DNA from: JAEINY01 sp942490535
GTDB lineage: Bacteria > Bacteroidota > Bacteroidia > Bacteroidales > Marinilabiliaceae
Assembly (NCBI GenBank): GCA_942490535.1
Contig: CALNXQ010000008.1
Coordinates: 620,001-684,000 of the forward strand
DNA length: 64,000 nt
Direction: 5' to 3'
A program made the position numbers and the translations under genes. Below the pieces are notes generated by a model that worked only from the letters and a program-made list of their open reading frames with translations, was not told the origin of the DNA and made no database searches. Shown here piece by piece: positions 56,523 through 64,000 of the stretch (the first letter of the stretch is position 1; the number at the start of each line of letters is the position of its first letter).

Positions 56523-56558
56523 AAAAAAGTCTGATCCTCATGGATTAGACTTTTTTTT
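56523..56558 (+). terminator. Rho-independent terminator of the NfeD gene
   Basis: AAGTCTGATCC, loop TCAT, GGATTAGACTT and eight Ts. Confidence 0.88.
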
Positions 56559-56652
56559 TAGACCCCTTGACATTTTATCCATTTTTATTCTATTTTTATC
56601 ACATGAATCTCTTTTTTAGTTATCACATTTAATAAACTTTAATTCAATCACT

Positions 56653-56659
56653 AAGGAGG
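56653..56659 (+). promoter_or_regulatory. Strong Shine-Dalgarno sequence
   Basis: AAGGAGG, eight bases before the ATG at 56668. Canonical, in contrast to most genes here. Confidence 0.75.
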
Positions 56660-56667
56660 ATCTTTAG

Positions 56668-56865
56668 ATGAAAACAAAAAGGCATAGCGGGTTTAAGAAT
56701 GTCAGTATGCAGGACGATTATTTCGATGACATTGAAACCATTAAAGCCAAAAGAGAAAAACCTAAAAAACACAGCTCAGAGGATGATCTGTTCGATGAAG
56801 AAACCCCACGCAGGCGGTTTAAAAAGACGACTAAAAAACACGTGTTTGATGAAGATGAGTATTAA
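56668..56865 (+). CDS. Small charged protein of unknown function
   Basis: 65 residues, with blocks of basic (KAKREKPKKH, RRRFKKTTKK) and acidic (DDYFDDIE, EDDLFDEE, FDEDEY) residues and almost no hydrophobics, so it is probably disordered. The pattern FDEE/FDED repeats. It has a strong ribosome site and its own terminator and so is likely well expressed. It may bind nucleic acid or ribosomes; this is a guess from charge. No family recognised. Confidence 0.7.
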   Translation: MKTKRHSGFKNVSMQDDYFDDIETIKAKREKPKKHSSEDDLFDEETPRRRFKKTTKKHVFDEDEY

Positions 56866-56870
56866 TAAAA

Positions 56871-56900
56871 AAATCCGGCCCCTGGCCGGATTTCTCTTTT
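56871..56900. terminator. Terminator hairpin between convergent genes
   Basis: AAATCCGGCC, loop CCT, GGCCGGATTT, then TCTCTTTT. On the minus strand it is followed by TTTTTTA. Confidence 0.88.
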
Positions 56901-56903
56901 ATC

Positions 56904-57515
56904 CTATTTAATCAGAAAATCAAACATTAAGTCGTTCTGCAAATACCCTTGCAAGCGATCACCGATCTGCACTTGCCCCACGCCAGCCGGTGTTCCGGTA
57001 TAGATTAAATCCCCTATTTTGAGAGTAAAATACTGCGACACATGCGCGATCAACTCATCCACGGAAAAAATCATCTGATTCGTATTCCCTTCCTGCCGGG
57101 TTTCGCCATTCACCTCCAGGCGGAACTGAACGTCACCCCAATCGGCAAATTTTTCTTTCTTCACGAAGTGAGATAACACTGCCGACCCATCAAACGCTTT
57201 ACTCTTTTCCCAAGGCAATCCCTTACTTTTTAGTTGAGCCTGCAAATCACGAGCCGTAAAATCAACCCCCAAGGCCACTTCATCATAATAACGATGGGCA
57301 AACTCAGTAGCTATATTCTTTCCAAGCCGGTTAATGCGGATAACTACCTCCACTTCATGATGGAATTCCTCTGCAAAATCAGGAATGAAAAACGGTTTAT
57401 TCTTGAGTAAAAGGGCAGAGTCAGGCTTCGAAAAAATAACGGGTTCACTGGGAACCTGATTATTCAGCTCTTTGGCATGCTCTGCATAATTACGGCCGAC
57501 ACACAGGATTTTCAT
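56904..57515 (-). CDS. Fumarylacetoacetate hydrolase family protein
   Basis: 203 residues, the short FAH form seen in acylpyruvate hydrolases. Signature pieces are KILCVGRNYAEHAKEL, HHEVEVVIRI (metal-binding Glu residues), VDFTARDLQ and IYTGTPAGVGQVQIGD. It would hydrolyse a 1,3-diketo acid or decarboxylate oxaloacetate; the exact substrate is not visible. Cytoplasmic. It follows the exonuclease gene by 11 bp and is probably in its operon. Confidence 0.92.
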   Translation of the reverse strand: MKILCVGRNYAEHAKELNNQVPSEPVIFSKPDSALLLKNKPFFIPDFAEEFHHEVEVVIRINRLGKNIATEFAHRYYDEVALGVDFTARDLQAQLKSKGLPWEKSKAFDGSAVLSHFVKKEKFADWGDVQFRLEVNGETRQEGNTNQMIFSVDELIAHVSQYFTLKIGDLIYTGTPAGVGQVQIGDRLQGYLQNDLMFDFLIK

Positions 57516-57526
57516 GAAAAAAAAAT

Positions 57527-58297
57527 TTACTTTTTATTAAAGCTTCTTAATTTAATATTAGTGAGTACCTTTTTGGTAAACAAAGGAAAATCACCATTCA
57601 TCATCCACCCATAATACCCTTGATCTTTATCCAAAACCGCTTCCACTTTCTGACCTTTGTATTTACCAAAGTTAAACACTTCCTCCCCGTCTTTATTAAA
57701 GATGATTCGTCCGATGAAATCAGCATTCATATTAAAAGATGAAAAGTCATTCAGAAAATCAATGTCATTCTTCAAATCCGGATAACAGTCCAATTGGGCT
57801 TTCAACACTTCGTAAGTAGCTATTGTATCTGCCTCAGCGGCATGTGCATTTTCTAAATCCTTATCACAATAAAACTTGTAAGCCGCTGCTAACGTACGCT
57901 TCTCCATCTTATGAAAAATGGTTTGCACATCCACAAACTTGCGTTTCTTCATATCAAAATCCACCTCGGCACGAATAAACTCTTCAGCCAACACAGGCAC
58001 ATCGAATTTGTTGGAGTTGAAACCGGCAATGTCGCATCCTTCAAAGAATTTAGCCACTTCTTTGGCCAACACTTTAAAGGTTGGACAATCCTTTACATCC
58101 TCATCGTAAATCCCATGAATTTCTGAGGATTGTTTAGGGATAGGCATCTCTGGATTCACACGGTAGGACTTAGATTCTTCACGGCCATCTACATGCACTT
58201 TTAAAATAGCAATCTCCACAATTCGGTCGGATGCAACATTGAGTCCTGTTGTTTCCAAATCAAAAAAGACAATCGGGTTCTTTAAACTAAGCTTCAT
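57527..58297 (-). CDS. DnaQ-like 3'-5' exonuclease
   Basis: 256 residues from the ATG at 58297. DEDDh exonuclease motifs: FFDLETTGL (Asp13, Glu15), IAGFNSNKFDVPVLAEEF and HAAEADTIATYEVL (His and Asp). The C-terminal part (GEEVFNFGKYKGQKVEAVL...) is the extra domain common to Bacteroidota exonucleases of this type. It may proofread or trim DNA or RNA. A TATTTTTG box lies about 45 bp upstream. Confidence 0.9.
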   Translation of the reverse strand: MKLSLKNPIVFFDLETTGLNVASDRIVEIAILKVHVDGREESKSYRVNPEMPIPKQSSEIHGIYDEDVKDCPTFKVLAKEVAKFFEGCDIAGFNSNKFDVPVLAEEFIRAEVDFDMKKRKFVDVQTIFHKMEKRTLAAAYKFYCDKDLENAHAAEADTIATYEVLKAQLDCYPDLKNDIDFLNDFSSFNMNADFIGRIIFNKDGEEVFNFGKYKGQKVEAVLDKDQGYYGWMMNGDFPLFTKKVLTNIKLRSFNKK

Positions 58298-58341
58298 TCT
58301 TTGATATTTAATAAACAACTGTAAAAACAGTTCACTGTCGG

Positions 58342-58349
58342 CAAAAATA
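58342..58349 (-). promoter_or_regulatory. Candidate -7 box for the exonuclease/FAH operon
   Basis: TATTTTTG on the minus strand, 45 bp upstream of the ATG at 58297, fits TAnnTTTG. No clear -33 element. Confidence 0.35.
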
Positions 58350-58387
58350 GAGATAATGCCGCATACAGCGGCACTTTTTCTGTTAAA

Positions 58388-59944
58388 TTACGGCTTTTTC
58401 TCCGGAGGAGCCGTCACGGGATAGAGGATACACTTGATGCGATCGGCTTCTCCGCTATACCATTTCTCCGGAATTTCCAATAACTGCTCAAAGGGTTCGG
58501 TTTGATCCGACTCAATCTTCAGCAGATAATATCCCGGCGTCAGCACCAATAAACAATCCGCAGAATCTTTCAGCACTTTGTAAGTACCCACCAGGTTATG
58601 TAAGGTATCCGTCACGGTGACGGAGGGAATAAAATCAGGAATCACTTCTTTGCGCTCCTGTTTCAGGCGGATCTCACATTTCATCACCGAATTACAGGGC
58701 TCCGTATCTTTAAAAACCACTTTGTAAAGATCCCGGAATCCATACCCTTCAGGCCGGATGGAAGACACATACGCATGTCGCTTGCCATTAACCCAGGAAA
58801 TGGTGAAATTATCATAGGTATCGTTAATGGGATATCCCACATTAACCGGTTTCCCCCAATCGCCGGTTGCTGTATTCAACTCAGACACAAACAGATCGTA
58901 TCCACCCATCGACCATTCGTTGTCCGATGAAAAATAGAGCCGTTTGCCATCTGCCGACAACACCGGAAAGTTTTCATTATAGGGCGTATTAACAGCCCCT
59001 TTTACAGGCCTGCCGTACCCCCAGTTGCCATCCGGTAATTTCATGGCATAATAGAGATCCGTGGCCCCGTTATCACTTTCGGCTGAATAATAGATGGTAT
59101 CCTGACCGGCAGTCATCCACACACCATATTCCCCCCCTTTTTGATCCAGCGGATAGCCAAAAGCCAGGAGCGGATCAAACCGGTAATCACCTTTATATTT
59201 GGCATATCCCATCTCATCATCTCCCTCCCGATTGTAAAACACGAATAACATTTCTCCCGATGGATCAATGCCCGCTACCATTTCATCAAAAATAGAATTT
59301 ACGTAGGAGCCAATGGTTTTTGCTTTCTCATACCGGTGATTCACCATTTCCGACACACATACATTAAAATAGTAAATGCCCGCATAACTATTGTAACGCT
59401 TATCCGAGGTATAAAACAAGGTTTGTTCATCGTGCGTCACAAAGGCACTGAGTTCATTGCGTGAGGTATTCACGGCTTTGCCCAGATTGATAAATTCCAC
59501 ATTCAGGGGATGAGCAATTAACGTTTTGGCGTGACCGATGTGACGCTTCAAATCTGCTATCTTCTTCTCCTTTTCCGCGCCTCCGGCTCCTCTGCTGTTA
59601 TAATTACCCAAGGCGACTAAGGCCTCCTCAAACCGATGCCCATGAAAAAGGGCCAAGGCTTTGCTGTAATAGGCTTCCGAATCGTTTGGCTTAAGCTCCA
59701 GCAACTTGTCGATATAAGGCAAGGCCTCCTCGCGCAAGGTATTATCCTTCAAATAACAATCTATGATTTTTCGCAACAGGTCATCATTCTCTTTATCCTT
59801 ACGATGCAGACGCATATAATCTTTTAGCGCCCGTTCATAATTATAATATTTGAAATAATTATCAGCCCGTTTTTTATAGTCCGTTTGGGCAAATGCAGCT
59901 GGCATTATTACCAATATAATGAAGAGGGAAAGGATTCGGTACAT
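58388..59944 (-). CDS. Secreted TPR/PD40 beta-propeller protein
   Basis: 518 residues with a signal peptide (MYRILSLFIILVIMPAAFAQ). Residues about 20-130 are tetratricopeptide helices (YFKYYNYERALKDYMRLH). The rest is a WD40-like PD40 propeller (NFPVLSADGKRLYFSSDNEWSMGGYDLFVSEL). The C-terminal 100 residues look like a beta domain without the OmpA peptidoglycan-binding end found in longer relatives such as PorE. Probably periplasmic and envelope-associated. Function not specified. Confidence 0.82.
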   Translation of the reverse strand: MYRILSLFIILVIMPAAFAQTDYKKRADNYFKYYNYERALKDYMRLHRKDKENDDLLRKIIDCYLKDNTLREEALPYIDKLLELKPNDSEAYYSKALALFHGHRFEEALVALGNYNSRGAGGAEKEKKIADLKRHIGHAKTLIAHPLNVEFINLGKAVNTSRNELSAFVTHDEQTLFYTSDKRYNSYAGIYYFNVCVSEMVNHRYEKAKTIGSYVNSIFDEMVAGIDPSGEMLFVFYNREGDDEMGYAKYKGDYRFDPLLAFGYPLDQKGGEYGVWMTAGQDTIYYSAESDNGATDLYYAMKLPDGNWGYGRPVKGAVNTPYNENFPVLSADGKRLYFSSDNEWSMGGYDLFVSELNTATGDWGKPVNVGYPINDTYDNFTISWVNGKRHAYVSSIRPEGYGFRDLYKVVFKDTEPCNSVMKCEIRLKQERKEVIPDFIPSVTVTDTLHNLVGTYKVLKDSADCLLVLTPGYYLLKIESDQTEPFEQLLEIPEKWYSGEADRIKCILYPVTAPPEKKP

Positions 59945-60210
59945 GAAAAAAAGTTAAATCAATAATTCCTAAAGAAACTAATTTTCCATAAATTAAAAAA
60001 GAAACAGAAGCAATGGTTTGGGGGGCCCCATCCTTTTGAAAACAGAAATCAAAAAAAAAGCTGAACAATGTGATTTTAATGGTTGTTTACACAAGAAGAA
60101 ATGGAAAATAATGCCTGAAACAATTCATTTTTTGAATGCTTCCATTTAACAACAAGATCAATCATCAGTACTATTGAAATTAAATACGATTAACGAAAAC
60201 ACTATAACGA

Positions 60211-60957
60211 ATGAAACGACGTCACTTCATAAGCCTGGCCGGATTGGGTATCGCCGCGGCCTGCACACCTACAGGAAAAGGAAAAACGAATGCAGGTGAA
60301 AACGTAGAATCTGCCACAAAAGGGGCCCTTGTCTCCGGTCACTTTTTCCCGGCACTACCCTATGCCTATAATGCCCTGGAACCCTACATCGATGCCCGCA
60401 CCATGGAACTCCATTACGACAAACACCATCGGGGCTATCACAAAAAATTCATGTCCGCCATTGATGATACGCCACTGGAAACGCAATCCATGGTGGATAT
60501 ATTCGGTAAAGTTTCCCAGCTGGATGAGGCCGTACGAAACAATGGAGGGGGCTATTACAATCACCTCTTGTTTTGGGAGAGTCTGAGTCCCGAAAACAGC
60601 GAACCATCGGCCAAGATTCTCAGCAGCATTGTGAAACATTTTGGGTCCTTCGATCAGTTTAAAGCGAACTTCTCCCAGGCAGCAAAAACCCATTTCGGGA
60701 GCGGATGGGCCTGGCTAATTATGGATCAGGATCATAAGCTGCACATCACATCTACGGCAAATCAGGACAACCCATTAATGGATGATGCAGCCCTAAAAGG
60801 AATTCCGCTTTTGACCATCGATGTATGGGAGCATGCCTATTACCTCAACTACCAGAACAAAAGAGGGGACTATATTGATGCCTTTTGGAACATCGTCAAC
60901 TGGAATGCTGTGAACAAGCGATTTAAAAAAGCCACAGATGGTGAATGGTTAGGATAA
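60211..60957 (+). CDS. Exported Fe/Mn superoxide dismutase
   Basis: 248 residues. The N-terminus MKRRHFISLAGLGIAAAC carries a twin-arginine motif and a lipobox (AAAC), so it is predicted to be a Tat-type lipoprotein or periplasmic enzyme; most Fe/Mn superoxide dismutases are cytoplasmic. The metal ligands are all present: His68 (LHYDKHH), His118 (YYNHLLFW), Asp204 and His208 (DVWEHAYYLNY). It disproportionates superoxide to oxygen and peroxide, here presumably outside the cytoplasm. Strong terminator after it. Confidence 0.95.
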   Translation: MKRRHFISLAGLGIAAACTPTGKGKTNAGENVESATKGALVSGHFFPALPYAYNALEPYIDARTMELHYDKHHRGYHKKFMSAIDDTPLETQSMVDIFGKVSQLDEAVRNNGGGYYNHLLFWESLSPENSEPSAKILSSIVKHFGSFDQFKANFSQAAKTHFGSGWAWLIMDQDHKLHITSTANQDNPLMDDAALKGIPLLTIDVWEHAYYLNYQNKRGDYIDAFWNIVNWNAVNKRFKKATDGEWLG

Positions 60958-60981
60958 TTTTAAAAGATATAAGATGAGCAG

Positions 60982-61008
60982 GCCCTCCTTTACAGAGGGC
61001 TTTTTTTT
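60982..61008 (+). terminator. Rho-independent terminator of the superoxide dismutase gene
   Basis: GCCCTC, 7-base loop, GAGGGC, then eight Ts. Confidence 0.93.
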
Positions 61009-61061
61009 ATCTTTGAAAAAAACACGGCTTATTTTCATACATGCACTAACAGGCCCCTTAT

Positions 61062-61661
61062 ATGAAACGAATTTTAGTCCTTTTTGCCCATCCCGCCATT
61101 CATAAATCCAGGGTTCAGCTGAACCTGATAAAGGCATTGAAATCATTGGATCACGTCACTATCCATAACTTATACCAGACTTATCCTGATTTTTACATTG
61201 ACATTAAACAGGAACAGGAATTGCTGGCACAACACGACCTCATCATCTGGCAACACCCCTTTTACTGGTACAGTGCCCCCGCTATCCTCAAAGAGTGGCA
61301 GGACCTGGTATTGGAACATGGATTTGCCTATGGAAAAAACGGCCACGCCCTGACCGGCAAAACCCTTTTATCCGTTATCTCCACAGGAGGAAGTCGGTCC
61401 ACTTATTCAGAACAGGGCTTCAATCGTTACCCCATCACTCAATTCCTCCTCCCCTTTGCTCAAACAGCTTTTCTGTGCGGCATGAATTACCTGCCTCCTT
61501 TTGTGGTGCATGGCTCTCACCTGCTCACCGCCGAAAACATTCAGGATTTAAGTCTGAACTATCGCCAATTGATAATCGCATTGCGGGATGACCTGATCCC
61601 CATCGAAAGGCTTAAACAACTGGATTATTTAAATGATTTCAACCTGCATCTAAAAATCTAA
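61062..61661 (+). CDS. KefF-like NAD(P)H:quinone oxidoreductase
   Basis: 199-residue flavodoxin-fold protein. The start ILVLFAHPAIHKSRVQ, WQHPFYWYSAPAILKEW and ISTGGSRSTYSE are characteristic of the NQO1/KefF group that uses FMN or FAD. It ends five bases before the KefC-like antiporter, and KefF is the ancillary subunit of KefC in Enterobacteria, so the same partnership is likely. It also may have quinone reductase activity. Confidence 0.9.
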   Translation: MKRILVLFAHPAIHKSRVQLNLIKALKSLDHVTIHNLYQTYPDFYIDIKQEQELLAQHDLIIWQHPFYWYSAPAILKEWQDLVLEHGFAYGKNGHALTGKTLLSVISTGGSRSTYSEQGFNRYPITQFLLPFAQTAFLCGMNYLPPFVVHGSHLLTAENIQDLSLNYRQLIIALRDDLIPIERLKQLDYLNDFNLHLKI

Positions 61662-61666
61662 GCACC

Positions 61667-63556
61667 ATGCATCAGCAAACACTCTTTTTTCAAACCATGA
61701 TTTATTTGGCGGCAGCCGTCATTTCGGTTCCCATCGCCAAAAAAATGGGCTTAGGGTCTGTGTTGGGCTATCTGGTGGCCGGCATCCTGATCGGCCCCTA
61801 TGCTCTTGAACTGGTTGGACATGAAGGCGCAGACGTGATGCACTTTGCCGAATTCGGCGTAGTGATCATGCTGTTTTTAATTGGCCTGGAACTGCATCCC
61901 TCCATGTTATGGCGCATGAAACGCCTGATATTCGGTCTGGGCGGATTACAAGTGGGCCTGACCGCTTTCATTGTGGCCATTGTCGCCAGTTTCTTTTGGC
62001 TGAATACAGCACAAGCCATTACCACCGGACTCATCTTCTCATTGTCCTCCACGGCCATTGTGCTGCAAACCCTGACAGAAAAAAAACGCCTTCAGACACG
62101 CGCCGGCCAATACAGCTTTGCCGTTTTGTTGTTGCAGGACATCATGGTCATCCCCATCCTGGCCATCCTGGCTCTCTTTGCCAACCAGGTGGTGACCGAT
62201 GCGATCGCTACCGAAACAACGAATACCTACATATATGGCGGTCAGGGATGGCAACGCCTGTTGTTAATCATCTCCATGGTGGGAATCATCATCGTAGGCG
62301 GTCGCTTCCTGGCCCGTTTCGCGTTCCGTTTTATTGCGGAGTCCGGCTTGCGCGAAATCTTCACTGCATCGGCCCTGCTGCTGGTCATTGGGATATCCCT
62401 GGCCATGAGTTACGTGGGATTATCACCTGCCCTCGGATCCTTTTTAGCAGGCGTAGTCCTAGCCAATAACGAGTATCGCCACGAATTGGAAAGTAACCTG
62501 GAGCCCTTCAAAGGATTATTGCTTGGAGTATTTTTTATTTCTGTGGGAGCCAGCATTGACTTTACCCTACTAATGAATCATCCCTTGCTCATCTTTTCAA
62601 TTTTAGGGGCTTTGATCCTCATCAAACTAACCGTCTTATTTTTTCTGGGACGCGCATTCAAACTGAAGCCTTCCCAGAACATGTTTTTTACCTTCGGCCT
62701 GGCACAAGCTGGTGAATTTGGTTTTGTCCTCATCTCCTTTGCCTCTCAAAATGCCATATACGATACCTTCACATCCGGCATTCTCCTCATTGTTGTAGCC
62801 TTGTCCATGTTATTGACACCCCTTTTGTTTATTGTCAATGAAAAATGGATCCAGCCCTACTATAATAAAACGAAAGAGCATGTCGAAGATGCCATTGAAG
62901 AGAATGGCAATCCGGTGATTATAGCCGGTTTTGGACGTCTGGGCATGGTGCTGGGCCGCTTTCTAAATGCCAATGGCATTAAAGCAACCATTCTGGATAA
63001 TAACCCACACAATGTACAGTACCTTAAAAAATTTGGTTATAAAGTGTATTATGGGGATGTGACCCGCGCTGCCCTGCTGGAATCAGCCGGCATCATGAAT
63101 GCCAAAGTCCTGGTCATGGCCATGGGGGATCGGGAACAGATCAATCAATTGGTCGTCCTGGCTCAGGAAAAATATCCCCATGTCAGACTCATTGTACGAG
63201 CCGTTGATATTGCCCATGCCCTGGAACTTCAAAACAAAGGAGTGCAGGCACAACGACAGGAAACCTTTGAAACAGCTGTTGAACTGGGAGCTGATACCCT
63301 TCAGGCCCTCGGGATGGATGGGTATCGATCCAAACGCCTGGCCAATACATTTAAATATCTGGATAAAAAATTCATGCTCAACCTGCAAAAACGATTTGGG
63401 GAGGATGATCCCCACTTCATTATGGAAACCCGAAAATTCTCCGAACACCTGGAAAATATTCTCCTGTTGCAACAAAAGCATCCGGGAACTGACTTTGACT
63501 GTGCCTGGGATAAGGCATCACTGATTGAAGAGGCTGAAACCAAAGCCTCCAAATAA
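61667..63556 (+). CDS. KefC/KefB-type potassium:proton antiporter
   Basis: 629 residues. Twelve or so membrane helices of the CPA2 family (AKKMGLGSVLGYLVAGILIGP near the start; FAEFGVVIMLFLIGLEL) occupy residues 1-400. A cytosolic TrkA-N Rossmann domain follows (VIIAGFGRLGMVLGRFLNANG) with Asp-rich DNNPHNV. The family exports potassium in exchange for protons under electrophile or redox stress. It is gated by nucleotide and, in Kef proteins, glutathione; whether glutathione is used here is unknown. It is translated after the KefF-like subunit. Confidence 0.93.
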   Translation: MHQQTLFFQTMIYLAAAVISVPIAKKMGLGSVLGYLVAGILIGPYALELVGHEGADVMHFAEFGVVIMLFLIGLELHPSMLWRMKRLIFGLGGLQVGLTAFIVAIVASFFWLNTAQAITTGLIFSLSSTAIVLQTLTEKKRLQTRAGQYSFAVLLLQDIMVIPILAILALFANQVVTDAIATETTNTYIYGGQGWQRLLLIISMVGIIIVGGRFLARFAFRFIAESGLREIFTASALLLVIGISLAMSYVGLSPALGSFLAGVVLANNEYRHELESNLEPFKGLLLGVFFISVGASIDFTLLMNHPLLIFSILGALILIKLTVLFFLGRAFKLKPSQNMFFTFGLAQAGEFGFVLISFASQNAIYDTFTSGILLIVVALSMLLTPLLFIVNEKWIQPYYNKTKEHVEDAIEENGNPVIIAGFGRLGMVLGRFLNANGIKATILDNNPHNVQYLKKFGYKVYYGDVTRAALLESAGIMNAKVLVMAMGDREQINQLVVLAQEKYPHVRLIVRAVDIAHALELQNKGVQAQRQETFETAVELGADTLQALGMDGYRSKRLANTFKYLDKKFMLNLQKRFGEDDPHFIMETRKFSEHLENILLLQQKHPGTDFDCAWDKASLIEEAETKASK

Positions 63557-63632
63557 CTACACCCCACTTACAACCAATCCATTACAATGACTAAAGATTG
63601 CTAAAGATTGAAATGGCACAATATTTGTTTCT

Positions 63633-63660
63633 CTCCTTTCAATATTTATTTTGAAAGGAG
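63633..63660 (+). promoter_or_regulatory. Hairpin that masks a Shine-Dalgarno sequence
   Basis: CTCCTTTCAA pairs perfectly with TTGAAAGGAG around loop TATTTATT. The 3' arm contains the ribosome site AAAGGAGG of the ATG at 63667. Folding would block initiation. No T-tract, so it is not a terminator. Confidence 0.6.
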
Positions 63661-63666
63661 GGGAAG

Positions 63667-63786
63667 ATGAAACGAAGAGAAAAAATCAATGAAAAAACCA
63701 TTGTGGTTGGCGGCATATTAGAATTCATCCTGACCATAGCTATTACTTTTTTACTGAGTCTGGTCATATATATTTCGTGGGTATAA
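63667..63786 (+). CDS. 39-residue single-span membrane peptide
   Basis: MKRREKINEKTIVVGGILEF..., a charged N-terminus then one helix, ILTIAITFLLSLVIYI. Strong ribosome site five bases upstream, buried in a perfect hairpin. A similar peptide follows at 63900, so the frame is probably genuine. Function unknown; it lies 110 bp after the antiporter gene and might be an accessory or stress-related small protein. Confidence 0.6.
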   Translation: MKRREKINEKTIVVGGILEFILTIAITFLLSLVIYISWV

Positions 63787-63899
63787 CTTTTTAGCACTGC
63801 TTTTTTTTAAAATGGAATATAGATTTAATATTCCCAAAAGGAAATACGCCTATTGCCCATCCCGGTTGTCTCTGCAATACCAAAGAGGGAAAACATGAG

Positions 63900-64000
63900 A
63901 TGATTCAAAAAAATAAATACAAAATCGTCATCGTATATGGCATTGTCGATATCATTCTATCACTTGCCATTGCTTTTTTCTCCATACACGTTTTGCTGAT
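63900..64000 (+). CDS. Second small membrane peptide, cut by the window end
   Basis: MIQKNKYKIVIVYGIVDIILSLAIAFFSIHVLL and onward. It parallels the 39-residue peptide (basic N-terminus, VVGGILEFILTIAIT versus VIVYGIVDIILSLAIA). A GAGGG ribosome-site-like word lies ahead of the ATG. The 3' end is outside the window. Confidence 0.5.
   Translation, partial: MIQKNKYKIVIVYGIVDIILSLAIAFFSIHVLL

Noticed and set aside
59874..60068. Minus-strand 64-codon frame near the PD40 gene
   Set aside because: Overlaps the start of the PD40 gene in another frame and has no coding character.
1..64000. tRNA, rRNA or riboswitch
   Set aside because: I looked for typical tRNA arms and known riboswitch-like leaders and saw none, though by eye this is not exhaustive; a tRNAscan-SE and Rfam scan would settle it.

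Overview
The window reads as a chromosomal segment of an anaerobic or microaerobic Bacteroidota bacterium, most likely Bacteroidales/Marinilabiliales-like. The evidence is a TonB receptor with DUF4249 lipoprotein, a type IX secretion (T9SS) C-terminal sorting domain, SprB-type repeats, a Reg_prop/Y_Y_Y sensor kinase, a DUF1599-DoxX-tpiA operon and TATTTTTG boxes upstream of genes that mostly lack Shine-Dalgarno sequences. Coding density is high and the genes look like housekeeping and envelope functions. The taxonomic call is inference from gene content.

Layout. 0.3-7.2 kb: phosphoesterase lipoprotein, an outer membrane protein, a TonB receptor/DUF4249/beta-barrel set and a lipoprotein. The TonB and lipoprotein reading frames are each broken by one base, and the block is bracketed by a 195 bp direct duplication. 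7.3-10.9 kb: menF-menD-menB, menaquinone synthesis. 11-19.3 kb: SprB-repeat T9SS cargo, S9 peptidase, creatininase-like amidohydrolase, then small and decayed genes. 19.8-25.6 kb: DksA/TraR-type zinc finger, a very large secreted protein, prmA. 25.7-33.6 kb: sensor kinase, tpiA operon, nucleoid-associated protein. 33.7-45.5 kb: cytoplasmic GH13 enzyme and an RND efflux operon (adaptor, two RND pumps, TolC). 45.8-52.8 kb: an envelope cluster with a six-cysteine secreted protein, two thioredoxin-fold proteins, a propeller lipoprotein, a transglutaminase-like lipoprotein, an O-antigen-ligase/TPR membrane protein and a LytTR regulator. 53-55 kb: gene-poor, with a relic gene and a REP-associated transposase (RAYT) bracketed by near-identical palindromes. 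55-64 kb: NfeD protease, FAH hydrolase, DnaQ-like exonuclease, PD40 protein, exported superoxide dismutase, a KefF/KefC-like pair and two tiny membrane proteins.

The most striking feature is the RND efflux operon. Each of its three internal junctions carries a different small repeat-associated insertion: a four-helix-bundle gene embedded in tandem and dispersed repeats (adaptor/pump 1), a GxxExxY gene bounded by about 44 bp imperfect inverted repeats (pump 1/pump 2), and a solo palindrome matching the RAYT-flanking repeats (pump 2/TolC). Two of these elements supply the last codons of the upstream pump or adaptor gene. Other leads are the six-cysteine/thioredoxin/transglutaminase/LytTR cluster, a perfect hairpin sequestering the ribosome binding site of a 39-residue membrane peptide, and several one-base frameshifts that need read-level checking.
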